This document shows positions 26,017 to 34,424 of a stretch of 64,000 nt of DNA, in pieces. Location of the stretch: assembly GCF_001429765.1 (NCBI RefSeq), contig NZ_LMJB01000006.1, positions 248,001 to 312,000 on the forward strand. Reading direction: 5' to 3'. The notes beneath the pieces were generated by a model. That model saw only the letters and a list, made by a program, of their open reading frames with translations, ran no database searches and was not told where the DNA came from. The translations under genes and the position numbers were made by a program. Numbering within the stretch: position 1 is the first letter of the stretch; each line of letters begins with the position of its first letter. The stretch is from Flavobacterium sp. Root901. GTDB taxonomy: Bacteria > Bacteroidota > Bacteroidia > Flavobacteriales > Flavobacteriaceae.

Positions 26017-28317
26017 ATGAAAAACAAATTAGTCTTACTTTTTTTAGGATGTGCTGTTTTGGGTTACGCTCAAAAAAAGAGCACAAAGAGTACAGTAAAA
26101 ATTAAACCTAAGTCGGAGTTTGTAGCAGAATTAATGTCAAAAATGACATTAGAAGAAAAATTAGGACAATTAAATTTACCAACATCTGGCGATATTACAA
26201 CAGGACAGGCAAATAGCTCAAATGTTGCAAAAAATATTGCCGAAGGAAAAGTAGGCGGTTTGTTCAATATAAAATCAGTACAAAAAATTAAAGAGGTACA
26301 AAAAATTGCTGTTGAAAAAAGCCGTTTAAAAATTCCATTACTTTTTGGTATGGACGTGATTCACGGTTACGAAACAACCTTCCCAATTCCTTTAGGATTG
26401 TCTTGTACATGGGACATGGGTTTAATTGAAAGAAGTGCGCAAATTGCTGCAAAAGAGGCAAGTGCAGACGGAATCAACTGGACATTTTCGCCAATGGTGG
26501 ATATTTCCCGCGATCCTCGATGGGGAAGAGTTTCTGAAGGATCTGGAGAAGACCCGTATTTAGGAAGCCAGATCGCAAAAGCAATGGTAAACGGATACCA
26601 ACAGCATGATCTTTCAAAAAACAACTCAATTTTGGCCTGCGTAAAACATTTTGCTTTATACGGAGCGCCAGAAGGAGGCCGTGACTACAACACAGTTGAT
26701 ATGAGTCACATCAGAATGTTTAATGACTATTTTCCTCCTTACAAAGCTGCAGTTGATGCTGGTGTAGGTTCGGTTATGGCTTCTTTCAATGAAATTGACG
26801 GAATTCCTGCAACCGGAAATAAATGGTTAATGACAGATGTTTTAAGAAAACAATGGGGATTTAAAGGTTTTGTAGTAACAGATTTTACAGGAATTCCTGA
26901 AATGATCGAACACGGAATGGGTAATCTTCAGGATGTTTCTGCTTTGGCTTTAAACGCCGGAGTTGAAATGGATATGGTAGGAGAAGGTTTCTTAGGAACT
27001 TTGAAAAAATCTTTAGATGAAAAAAGAGTTTCAATCGAAACTATAGATAATGCAGTTAAACTTATTTTAGAAGCTAAATATGACTTAGGATTATTTGAAG
27101 ATCCATATAAATATTGTGACGAAAAAAGAGCTAAAACAGAAATTTTCACAACAGACAGCAGAAAAGAAGCACGTCAGATTGCGGCGCAGTCTTTGGTATT
27201 ATTAAAAAACCAAAATCAGTTACTGCCTCTTAAAAAATCAGGAACAATCGCTTTAATCGGACCATTGGCAGATGCAAAAGAAAACATGCCCGGAACCTGG
27301 AGTGTTGCTACAAGAATGGAAAATGCCGTTTCATTATTAGCAGGAATTAGAGAAGTAGCAGGACCATCGACGAAAGTTTTATATGCTAAAGGAAGCAATT
27401 TAGATTACGATGAAACTTTTGAAACAAACGCAACCATGTTTGGAAAGACACTGCACCGTGACAGCCGTTCAAAAGAAGAATTGTTAGCAGAAGCTTTAAA
27501 AGCGGCACAACAATCTGATGTAATTGTTGCTGCACTGGGAGAATCTGCAGAAATGAGCGGAGAATCAAGCAGCCGTACAAATTTACAGATTCCGCAAGCA
27601 CAAAAAGATTTATTAAATGCCTTATTAAAAACAGGAAAACCAGTTGTAGTAGTATTATTTGACGGACGCCCGTTAGTCATTACTGAAGAAGAAAAAACAG
27701 TTCCGGCCATTTTAAATGCCTGGTTTGCCGGTACAGAAGCTGGATATGCAATTGCAGATGTTTTATTTGGAGATGTAAATCCATCAGGGAAATTAACGTC
27801 AACTTTCCCAAGAAGCGTTGGTCAGCTGCCAATTTATTACGCACACAAAAATACAGGAAGACCTCTTTCTAATACAGAAGGGAAATTCGAAAAATTCAGA
27901 TCAAACTATATTGACGAAAGAAACGAACCATTATTTCCATTCGGGTTTGGTTTAAGTTATACTACTTTTGATTATTCAAACCTTAAAATTTCTTCTGATA
28001 AAATGAATTTCAGCGGAGAATTAACAGTAACGGTTGATGTTACCAATACTGGGAATTATGATGGAAAAGAAACCGTTCAGTTATATATTAGGGATTTAGT
28101 TGGTTCCGTAACGAGACCAGTTAGGGAATTAAAAGGTTTCCAAAAAATAGCACTTAAAAAAGGTGAAAAACAAACGGTGAGTTTTGACATTACTGTTGAA
28201 GATTTAAAATTTTATAATTCTGATTTGCAATTCGCAGCAGAACCTGGACAGTTTGATGTTTTCGTTGGAGGAAACTCAACTGCCGACACGAAAGTTAGTT
28301 TTGAGTTAACTAAATAG
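26017..28317 (+). CDS. GH3 beta-glucosidase, BglX-like
   Basis: 766 residues with a signal peptide (about 1-19). The layout is the full BglX type: a GH3 TIM barrel (about 35-370) with MDVIHGYETTFPIPLG, DPRWGRVSEGSGEDPYLG and the nucleophile region GFVVTDFTGI; a second alpha/beta domain (about 395-610) with the acid/base-region motif AEMSGESSSRTNL; and a C-terminal fibronectin-like domain (about 660-760, VTVDVTNTGNYDGKETVQLY). Periplasmic, it would release glucose from oligosaccharides made by the GH144 enzyme. GH3 enzymes active on sophorose are known next to beta-1,2-glucanases. Confidence 0.93.
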   Translation: MKNKLVLLFLGCAVLGYAQKKSTKSTVKIKPKSEFVAELMSKMTLEEKLGQLNLPTSGDITTGQANSSNVAKNIAEGKVGGLFNIKSVQKIKEVQKIAVEKSRLKIPLLFGMDVIHGYETTFPIPLGLSCTWDMGLIERSAQIAAKEASADGINWTFSPMVDISRDPRWGRVSEGSGEDPYLGSQIAKAMVNGYQQHDLSKNNSILACVKHFALYGAPEGGRDYNTVDMSHIRMFNDYFPPYKAAVDAGVGSVMASFNEIDGIPATGNKWLMTDVLRKQWGFKGFVVTDFTGIPEMIEHGMGNLQDVSALALNAGVEMDMVGEGFLGTLKKSLDEKRVSIETIDNAVKLILEAKYDLGLFEDPYKYCDEKRAKTEIFTTDSRKEARQIAAQSLVLLKNQNQLLPLKKSGTIALIGPLADAKENMPGTWSVATRMENAVSLLAGIREVAGPSTKVLYAKGSNLDYDETFETNATMFGKTLHRDSRSKEELLAEALKAAQQSDVIVAALGESAEMSGESSSRTNLQIPQAQKDLLNALLKTGKPVVVVLFDGRPLVITEEEKTVPAILNAWFAGTEAGYAIADVLFGDVNPSGKLTSTFPRSVGQLPIYYAHKNTGRPLSNTEGKFEKFRSNYIDERNEPLFPFGFGLSYTTFDYSNLKISSDKMNFSGELTVTVDVTNTGNYDGKETVQLYIRDLVGSVTRPVRELKGFQKIALKKGEKQTVSFDITVEDLKFYNSDLQFAAEPGQFDVFVGGNSTADTKVSFELTK

Positions 28318-28338
28318 TTGGTTTATTGATTAGTAAAG

Positions 28339-28369
28339 AGCCCTTCGTTTGGTTGACGGAGGGCTTTTT
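28339..28369 (+). terminator. Terminator after the GH3 gene
   Basis: Nine-base stem with one G-T pair (28339-28347 with 28357-28365), nine-base loop, T run. It separates the glucanase block from the two last PUL genes. Confidence 0.75.
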
Positions 28370-28408
28370 CATAAAAGAACATTTTTTATAAATTATAATT
28401 TAAAAATA

Positions 28409-29194
28409 ATGAACTCTGTTAAAATATTCAGCATATCACTTTTTTTGGCTGCAGCCATTATTTTTCAATCGTGTAGTATAAAAGAAAACGCAATTGTGGC
28501 GCATCGCGGGGCGTGGAAGAAAAACAATTTTCCTGAAAATTCGATTGCATCTTTAAGGCATGCAATTGATTTAAAACTACCTGGTTCAGAATTTGACGTC
28601 TGGAGAACCGCAGACGATTCTCTTGTCATTAATCACGATGCACATTATAACAAAATGCTTATCGAAGAGACTACTTATGCCGATCTGATTAAATTCAAAC
28701 TTTCAAACGGAGAAAAATTACCGACTTTACGGGAATACATTTCAGAAGGAAAAAAGAATAACAAACACACTCTTTTGGTCTGTGAAATAAAACCTTCTGA
28801 AATAAGTAAAGAAAGAGGACAAAAAACAGCATTAATTTCTGTTGAAATTATTAAAAAACTTAAGGCAGATAAAATTACTTGTTATATAAGTTTCGATTAT
28901 GAGATTTTAAAACAAATTAGAAGAATCGATTCTAAAGCTTCTTTGCAGTATTTAGAAGGAAATAAATCTCCTAAAGAAGTAAAAACAGATAATATTAACG
29001 GTGTCGATTACCATTATTCGGTTTTTAAAAAACATCCGGAGTGGATTAAAGAGGCAAAAGAAAATAATATTATCCTAAATGCATGGACAGTAAACGACCC
29101 TGCCGATATGGATTGGATTATTGAGCATAAATTCAATTACATAACAACAAACGAACCTGAACTTCTGAACGAAAGACTGCAGAAGAAAAAATAG
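28409..29194 (+). CDS. Glycerophosphodiester phosphodiesterase lipoprotein
   Basis: 261 residues from the ATG at 28409; the open frame extends upstream only through the terminator hairpin, so that extension is rejected. Lipoprotein signal with the cysteine near residue 22 (IIFQSCSIKEN). The GDPD barrel has the metal and catalytic signature VAHRGAWKKNNFPENS (His-Arg-Gly), EFDVWRTAD (Glu-x-Asp) and INHDAHYNK (His), with LLVCEIKPS and ILNAWTVND later. It hydrolyses glycerol-phosphate diesters in the periplasm or at the surface. Its place in a glucan PUL suggests removal of phosphoglycerol substituents, although a phospholipid-headgroup role is the alternative. Confidence 0.9.
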   Translation: MNSVKIFSISLFLAAAIIFQSCSIKENAIVAHRGAWKKNNFPENSIASLRHAIDLKLPGSEFDVWRTADDSLVINHDAHYNKMLIEETTYADLIKFKLSNGEKLPTLREYISEGKKNNKHTLLVCEIKPSEISKERGQKTALISVEIIKKLKADKITCYISFDYEILKQIRRIDSKASLQYLEGNKSPKEVKTDNINGVDYHYSVFKKHPEWIKEAKENNIILNAWTVNDPADMDWIIEHKFNYITTNEPELLNERLQKKK

Positions 29195-29250
29195 ATTATC
29201 ATCATTTTTACTCTACAAGATGATTCTATAAAAACTTAAAAAGAATACGA

Positions 29251-31161
29251 ATGAGAAAGATATTTATATTGTTATTATTTGCTTTCACAGCAAATATTTC
29301 GGCACAAAAGGAATCAATTCAGGGCAAAACGGAGTGGTTTGATCCTAACAAACCAGCTTCAACTTATTGTAATCCAATCAATATTGGGTACAATTTTACT
29401 ACATACAATCATAATGGAATCCCGGAATCCCGTCGTTCAAGTGCAGATCCTGTAATTATTACCTACAAAGGAGAGTATTACTTATTTGCAACCAATCAGG
29501 CAGGTTTTTTTTGGAGTAAAGATATGTCAGACTGGAATTTTGTGTATGGAAGTTTTCAAAGACAGCCCGGCGACGATGACCAGTGTGCACCTGCTGCATG
29601 GGTTGTAAATGATACTTTGTTTTATGTAGGCTCGACCTGGAAAAGAGATCATCCAATCTGGAAAACTGCTGATCCAAAATCAGGAAGATGGACGCGCCAT
29701 GTAGATAAAGCAATGCTGCCAACATGGGATCCTGCGATTTTTCAGGATGACGATAAAAAAGTATATATGTATTACGGCTCAAGTGGAAAACTGCCTCTTG
29801 TAGGGACTGAAGTCGATTATAAAACATGGCTTCCAAAAGGGAATCAGGCCGATTATGCAGAATTGTATAAAGCAACTGAAGTAGAAGATATTCAAAAACC
29901 TTACGGAAAAATTAAAGAAGTTGCTATTTTAGATCCTGCAGCTCACGGCTGGGAACGTTTTGGGCCAAACAATGATATGGAACCGGCTCCATGGGGGAAT
30001 TTTATTGAAGGCGCCTGGATGACCAAACACAATGGAAAATATTACATGCAGTATGGAGCGCCGGCAACTGAATTTAAAGGTTATGCAAATGGTGTTCACG
30101 TAGGTGATAATCCATTAGGGCCATTTACGTATCAAAAACATAATCCAATGTCTTATAAACCGGGCGGATTTGTAATTGGCGCGGGACACGGAAATACTTT
30201 TGCAGACAATTATGGAAATTACTGGAATACAGGAACATGCAAAATATCTATAAAAGATCGTTTTGAGCGTCGTATCGACATGTTTCCTGCCGGATTTGAC
30301 AAAGACGATGTAATGTATTCAATCACTTCTTATGGAGATTTTCCAATTGTTCTTCCAACGCAGCAGCGCGATCAGACAAAAGGAGCTTCATCAGGATGGA
30401 TGTTATTGTCTTATAAAAAGCCTGTAACTGTTTCTTCTTCTGAAGAATGTATGGAAGTAGAAACACACAGAATGGACAATGGAGGAAAAAAAGTCTATGA
30501 GAAATTCTGCTATGGTCCTGAAAATTTAACCGATGAAAATATTCAAACTTATTGGTCTGCAAAAACAAGTAATCCTGACGAATGGCTTCAAATGGATTTA
30601 GGCAGGCAGATGGAAATTAATGCACTGCAGATTAATTATGCTGACCATAAAGCAAACCAATATAACAAAGCGATGGATATTTATTATCAATACAAAATTT
30701 TCATGTCTGATGATGCCCAAAACTGGACCTTGGTTGTAGACAAATCTAAGAATGATAAAGACGTTCCGCATGACTATATAGAATTGACAAAATCATTTAA
30801 AGCGCGTTATATTAAAATGGAAAACATCCACAACGCTTCAGGATTGTTTGCCATTTCAGACTTCAGAGTTTTTGGAAACGGATTATCAGAAAAACCAAAA
30901 GCAGTTGCAGCTTTTACGGTTGACAGAAATAAACAAGATTCAAGAAACGCTATGATTTCGTGGAAAAAACAAAATGATGCAGTTGGATACAATATTTACT
31001 ACGGAATTTCTCCGGATAAATTATACAACAGTATCATGGTTTATGGTGAAAGTTCATATGATTTTAGAGGTTTGGATAAAGGCACAAAATATTATTTTAC
31101 AATTGAGGCCTTTAACGAAAACGGAATCGGGAATAAAAATAAAATTATTGAAGTAAAATAA
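29251..31161 (+). CDS. GH43-like secreted glycosidase with F5/8C and FN3 domains
   Basis: 636 residues, signal peptide about 1-18. Residues about 45-370 form a five-bladed propeller of the GH43 type in which the three expected acids can be placed: Asp in RRSSADPVIITYKG, Asp in TWDPAIFQDDD and Glu in FIEGAWMTKHNGKYY. An F5/8 type C (CBM32-like) domain spans about 400-545 (WLQMDLGRQMEINALQINYA, RYIKMENIHN) and a fibronectin type III domain about 555-636. It ends the PUL. The target linkage is unknown; GH43 enzymes often remove pentose side chains, but sequence alone does not show that here. Confidence 0.82.
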   Translation: MRKIFILLLFAFTANISAQKESIQGKTEWFDPNKPASTYCNPINIGYNFTTYNHNGIPESRRSSADPVIITYKGEYYLFATNQAGFFWSKDMSDWNFVYGSFQRQPGDDDQCAPAAWVVNDTLFYVGSTWKRDHPIWKTADPKSGRWTRHVDKAMLPTWDPAIFQDDDKKVYMYYGSSGKLPLVGTEVDYKTWLPKGNQADYAELYKATEVEDIQKPYGKIKEVAILDPAAHGWERFGPNNDMEPAPWGNFIEGAWMTKHNGKYYMQYGAPATEFKGYANGVHVGDNPLGPFTYQKHNPMSYKPGGFVIGAGHGNTFADNYGNYWNTGTCKISIKDRFERRIDMFPAGFDKDDVMYSITSYGDFPIVLPTQQRDQTKGASSGWMLLSYKKPVTVSSSEECMEVETHRMDNGGKKVYEKFCYGPENLTDENIQTYWSAKTSNPDEWLQMDLGRQMEINALQINYADHKANQYNKAMDIYYQYKIFMSDDAQNWTLVVDKSKNDKDVPHDYIELTKSFKARYIKMENIHNASGLFAISDFRVFGNGLSEKPKAVAAFTVDRNKQDSRNAMISWKKQNDAVGYNIYYGISPDKLYNSIMVYGESSYDFRGLDKGTKYYFTIEAFNENGIGNKNKIIEVK

Positions 31162-31182
31162 TTTTGATTTAATTAAAATTTG

Positions 31183-31228
31183 AACCTCTAATTGCGAATA
31201 ACAAAATTTGCAGTTGGAGGTTTTTTTC
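31183..31228 (+). terminator. Terminator at the end of the PUL
   Basis: Imperfect 13-base stem (31183-31195 with 31210-31222), AT-rich loop and seven Ts. Confidence 0.75.
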
Positions 31229-31329
31229 AGAAAAGGTTTAAGAAAAATACCTTCGGGTTGTAAAGAATTTTGTTCCTTTGTAATGCTCACAGAAAATGTG
31301 AACGATAACCCAAAAATGCTATAAAAACC

Positions 31330-32718
31330 ATGAAAAAAACGATTCTTTTAACTGTTTTAGTTTTAAACGGATTGACATCTTTTGCGCAGTCAAATGATGA
31401 GAAAAACATTAAATTATTTTATAAAAAAGCTTTAACTGAATCAAAGTGTTACAGCTGGTTAGAGTATTTGTCCAACGATATTGGAGCACGTTTATCAGGT
31501 TCTAAAACTGCCGAAGAAGCAGTTCAATACACCAAAAGGCAATTAGAAAGTATTGGACTTGATAAAGTTTACCTGCAGGAAGTGATGGTGCCTCATTGGG
31601 TTCGTGGTGAAAAAGAAACTGCTTATATCTTAAACGGAAAAGAAAAAACGGTTGTACCTATTTGTGCTTTGGGAGGGTCTGTTGCAACTCCAAAAACGGG
31701 ACTTACTGCAGAAATTATAGAAGTACAGGGAATCGACGAACTTAAAACATTAGGAGATAAAGTAAAAGGAAAAATTGTGTTTTTTAACAGACCAATGAAT
31801 CCTGAAAATATCGAAACATTTATTTCTTACGGAGCATGTGTTGACCAAAGATTTGCCGGTGCAAAAGAAGCGGCTAAATTTGGTGCAGTAGGAACAATTG
31901 TTCGTTCGATGAATTTACGTTTAGATGATTTTCCTCATACAGGAGTTCAAAGTTATGGCGATCTTCCAAAAGAGCAATACATACCAACAGCTGCAATTAG
32001 TACAAATGGAGCCGAATTGTTGAGTAAAACTTTAAAATTTAATCCGGCTTTGAAATTTTATTTCAAACAATCTTGTGAGACATTACCAGACGTCTTATCC
32101 TATAATGTAATTGGTGAACTTACTGGTACAGAACATCCTGAAAATATTATGGTTATAGGCGGACACTTAGATTCCTGGGATTTGGCAGACGGATCTCACG
32201 ATGATGGAGCAGGAGTAGTGCAAAGTATGGAAGTTATTCGTATCCTAAAGAACTTAAACTACAAGCCAAAAAATACAATTCGTGTAGTTTTATTTATGAA
32301 TGAAGAAAATGGCGGAAAAGGTGGAGCGAAATACGAAGAAGTTTCAAAGAAAAATAATGAAAACCACATTTTTGCCTTAGAAAGCGATTCAGGAGGATTT
32401 AGTCCAAGAGGATTTTCAATTCAGGCAGATGATGCTAATTTGAAAAAGATTCAGGGTTACAGAGACTTTTTTGAGCCTTATTTAGTTCATAGTTTTACAA
32501 TTGGACATGCAGGATCAGATATCGATCATTTAACGTCTAAAGCAATTGTAAAAGCAGGTTTAAAACCAGATTCGCAGCGTTATTTTGATTATCACCACGC
32601 TGCAAATGATAAATTTGATGCGATCAATAAAAGAGAATTAGAACTTGGGGCAGCAACTATGACGTCACTTGTTTACTTAATTGACCAAACAGGAATTATT
32701 CTTCCTTCTGCAAATTAA
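31330..32718 (+). CDS. Secreted M28 family metallopeptidase
   Basis: 462 residues with a signal peptide (MKKTILLTVLVLNGLTSFAQ). The M28 catalytic domain (about 255-460) shows the two-zinc signature: His and Asp in GGHLDSWDLADGSHDDGAG near 277, catalytic and ligand Glu in FMNEENGGKGG near 323, Asp in ALESDSGGF near 348 and His in YFDYHHAAND near 425. The preceding region holds a PA-like insert (KGKIVFFNRPM). It resembles plasma glutamate carboxypeptidase-type exopeptidases. Monocistronic, with its own terminator. Confidence 0.92.
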   Translation: MKKTILLTVLVLNGLTSFAQSNDEKNIKLFYKKALTESKCYSWLEYLSNDIGARLSGSKTAEEAVQYTKRQLESIGLDKVYLQEVMVPHWVRGEKETAYILNGKEKTVVPICALGGSVATPKTGLTAEIIEVQGIDELKTLGDKVKGKIVFFNRPMNPENIETFISYGACVDQRFAGAKEAAKFGAVGTIVRSMNLRLDDFPHTGVQSYGDLPKEQYIPTAAISTNGAELLSKTLKFNPALKFYFKQSCETLPDVLSYNVIGELTGTEHPENIMVIGGHLDSWDLADGSHDDGAGVVQSMEVIRILKNLNYKPKNTIRVVLFMNEENGGKGGAKYEEVSKKNNENHIFALESDSGGFSPRGFSIQADDANLKKIQGYRDFFEPYLVHSFTIGHAGSDIDHLTSKAIVKAGLKPDSQRYFDYHHAANDKFDAINKRELELGAATMTSLVYLIDQTGIILPSAN

Positions 32719-32741
32719 ATTTGAAAGCCTAAAATATTTAA

Positions 32742-32775
32742 AAAGCTGCGAGTTTCTATTCGCAGCTTTTTTTTT
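32742..32775 (+). terminator. Terminator after the M28 peptidase
   Basis: Ten-base perfect stem AAAGCTGCGA/TCGCAGCTTT (32742-32751 with 32760-32769), then eight or more Ts. Confidence 0.9.
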
Positions 32776-32785
32776 GCTTTATAAA

Positions 32786-33091
32786 TTAATTTTTCATTAC
32801 TAATAAATAATAAAAAAAGGCTATAGGAATATTTGAAAGCAGAATTAAGATCTTGACAGCAATATCTCTTCGCTGCAACGGTAAATGAATAAATTTTTCG
32901 GTTAAATGAAATAGCATTATAGCATTTACAATTATAGCCGAAAGTGCAAACGGCCATGCAATAATAAGTACGTTTGGACTTTGATCCGAAAGAATGTAAA
33001 GTATAAATAAAAGTGTAATAATTATAAAAGAGCCAATTGCTAATTCTGTAGATTGTTTTTCTTCAAAAGGTTCATTGTCTATTGTTTTCAT
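32786..33091 (-). CDS. Hypothetical small membrane protein
   Basis: 101 residues with three hydrophobic segments (about 18-36, 40-62 and 79-99) after a charged N terminus. No family recognised. It starts six bases after the Coq4-like gene, so the two are probably co-transcribed, and it may act with it at the membrane, though this is only positional. Confidence 0.6.
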   Translation of the reverse strand: MKTIDNEPFEEKQSTELAIGSFIIITLLFILYILSDQSPNVLIIAWPFALSAIIVNAIMLFHLTEKFIHLPLQRRDIAVKILILLSNIPIAFFYYLLVMKN

Positions 33092-33097
33092 GATTTT

Positions 33098-33550
33098 TTA
33101 AATTTTAAAAGTTTGCTGAATAGTTTGAACAGGTAGAGAAAGCATTTTTGAAAAATCCAGATAATGAAAAGGAAGTGCCTGTTTTCCCTTTTTATACTGC
33201 TGAATGAAATACTTTATTTTTTTTGGATAAAAAATAATTCCGGATAAAGTCACCATAAACAAATACAAGCTTCTTTTTCCGTTTCCGAAAAGATAATACT
33301 GCATTCCAATTTCTTCATAAACAGAAATTCCTGTATTGGTCAAAACATGAATGATATCATGATCTTCTAGTTTTTCCTGAATATCAAAATGATATTTATT
33401 AAGAAAATTTCCGAGACCCAAACCCAGACTTTCTTCCGGATAATTCATCAATTCATTTTTATCGATATTCCAGGGCTCATTCTTTTTAAAATATTTTTGA
33501 TAAGGCTTTTTCGTGCACTCGTAAAGTTTTTCGATTAATTGATCTTTCAT
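33098..33550 (-). CDS. Coq4-like protein
   Basis: 150 residues from the ATG at 33550; the longer frame begins with a TTG at 33586 that overlaps a promoter-like box. The middle (about 63-85) reads HDIIHVLTNTGISVYEEIGMQ, matching the Coq4 pattern HDxxHVLTG followed by a conserved Glu and Gln. The C-terminal half is helical and basic. In ubiquinone makers Coq4 organises the Coq complex, but Flavobacteria make menaquinone, so a different role is expected. The assignment rests on this motif and the overall size, somewhat shorter than usual. Confidence 0.6.
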   Translation of the reverse strand: MKDQLIEKLYECTKKPYQKYFKKNEPWNIDKNELMNYPEESLGLGLGNFLNKYHFDIQEKLEDHDIIHVLTNTGISVYEEIGMQYYLFGNGKRSLYLFMVTLSGIIFYPKKIKYFIQQYKKGKQALPFHYLDFSKMLSLPVQTIQQTFKI

Positions 33551-33603
33551 GTTTTTAGGACTGATTAAAAGTTCTTTGAAATTCAAAGTAAAATAAGAAA
33601 TAA

Positions 33604-33630
33604 AAAAGCTAATTTTTAGAATCAGCTTTT
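33604..33630 (-). terminator. Terminator after the YiiX-like gene
   Basis: Ten-base stem with one mismatch (33604-33613 with 33621-33630) and a T run on the minus strand. Confidence 0.7.
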
Positions 33631-33637
33631 ATTGGTT

Positions 33638-34318
33638 TTAATAATTGTCGATGATCGTGATAAGCAAATTAGAATCGTCCAGATCAGAAGGGGCAACAAC
33701 TTTTTCTTCTAACGGAATATCATTTCCATATCGTTCTTTCAATATTTTCTGAACTCTTGCATCCTGAAGATTAAAATCTTTCAACTCTTTAAGTTTTGAA
33801 AGTTCAATCCCGGCGGCGTTTTTATAGATTTTCCAAACCAATTCAGAACAATAGATTCTTTCATTAGTCCATTCAAAATAAGCATCATATTCTTTTCCGT
33901 CAAACTGCTGGCTGTAATCTTTCATTTTTTGAAGAACCGCCGGAGTCAAAACTGTATCGGCATTTTTTAATCTTTTGACCACATATTTATTGTCTTTTCC
34001 ATGCTCAATCCATTCTTCAAGCGGAGTAAGTTTTACAGGCTGAACGGCTTCAAAAACAAACCAGTTTCCGTTTATGTCATAGATGATTCCGCAATGTGAA
34101 AATTTAGAATTGGTCGCAATTCTTACCGCTTCGCATTGTGCAGATTGGGAGGTTTGAAATATAATATCTCCATCATGAATTTTATTTGAAACAGTATTGG
34201 TTTCAGGTTTGGTTTTCGAAAATGGATTATTTGGAAAGACTTTCATCGCCACAAATAGGGCTAAACCAAAACTAAACAGGAAAGTAACAATAAGGAAAAT
34301 ATATTTTTGTTTCTTCAT
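33638..34318 (-). CDS. YiiX/YebB-like NlpC/P60-superfamily cysteine hydrolase
   Basis: 226 residues with one N-terminal membrane anchor or signal (about 6-27). The domain is the circularly permuted papain-like YiiX type: DGDIIFQTSQ, then SKFSHCGIIYDINGNWFVFEA with the catalytic His near 73, and RIYCSELVWKIY with the catalytic Cys near 157. Relatives are predicted to hydrolyse lipids or peptide amides; some members are lipid-modifying. Monocistronic between hairpins. Substrate unknown. Confidence 0.82.
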   Translation of the reverse strand: MKKQKYIFLIVTFLFSFGLALFVAMKVFPNNPFSKTKPETNTVSNKIHDGDIIFQTSQSAQCEAVRIATNSKFSHCGIIYDINGNWFVFEAVQPVKLTPLEEWIEHGKDNKYVVKRLKNADTVLTPAVLQKMKDYSQQFDGKEYDAYFEWTNERIYCSELVWKIYKNAAGIELSKLKELKDFNLQDARVQKILKERYGNDIPLEEKVVAPSDLDDSNLLITIIDNY

Positions 34319-34362
34319 AATATCTCAAATAGTAAATAAAGTACTTTGAGTTACAAAGTAAA

Positions 34363-34402
34363 TGATAAAAAAAATAGTTACCAAATAAATGGTAACTATT
34401 TT
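34363..34402 (-). terminator. Terminator after the outer-membrane protein gene
   Basis: Perfect 12-base stem (34371-34382 with 34391-34402), eight-base loop and a T run on the minus strand. Confidence 0.85.
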
Positions 34403-34424
34403 AAATATATTTTTCGAATTGAAA

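Noticed and set aside
26070..27710. Several 60-100-residue minus-strand ORFs inside the GH3 gene
   Set aside because: They are antisense shadows of a strongly conserved gene; no start context or family match, and their ends track the sense-strand codon pattern.
28349..28408. Longer N terminus for the GDPD
   Set aside because: It reads through the GH3 terminator hairpin and would bury the lipoprotein signal; ATG 28409 gives a good lipobox.
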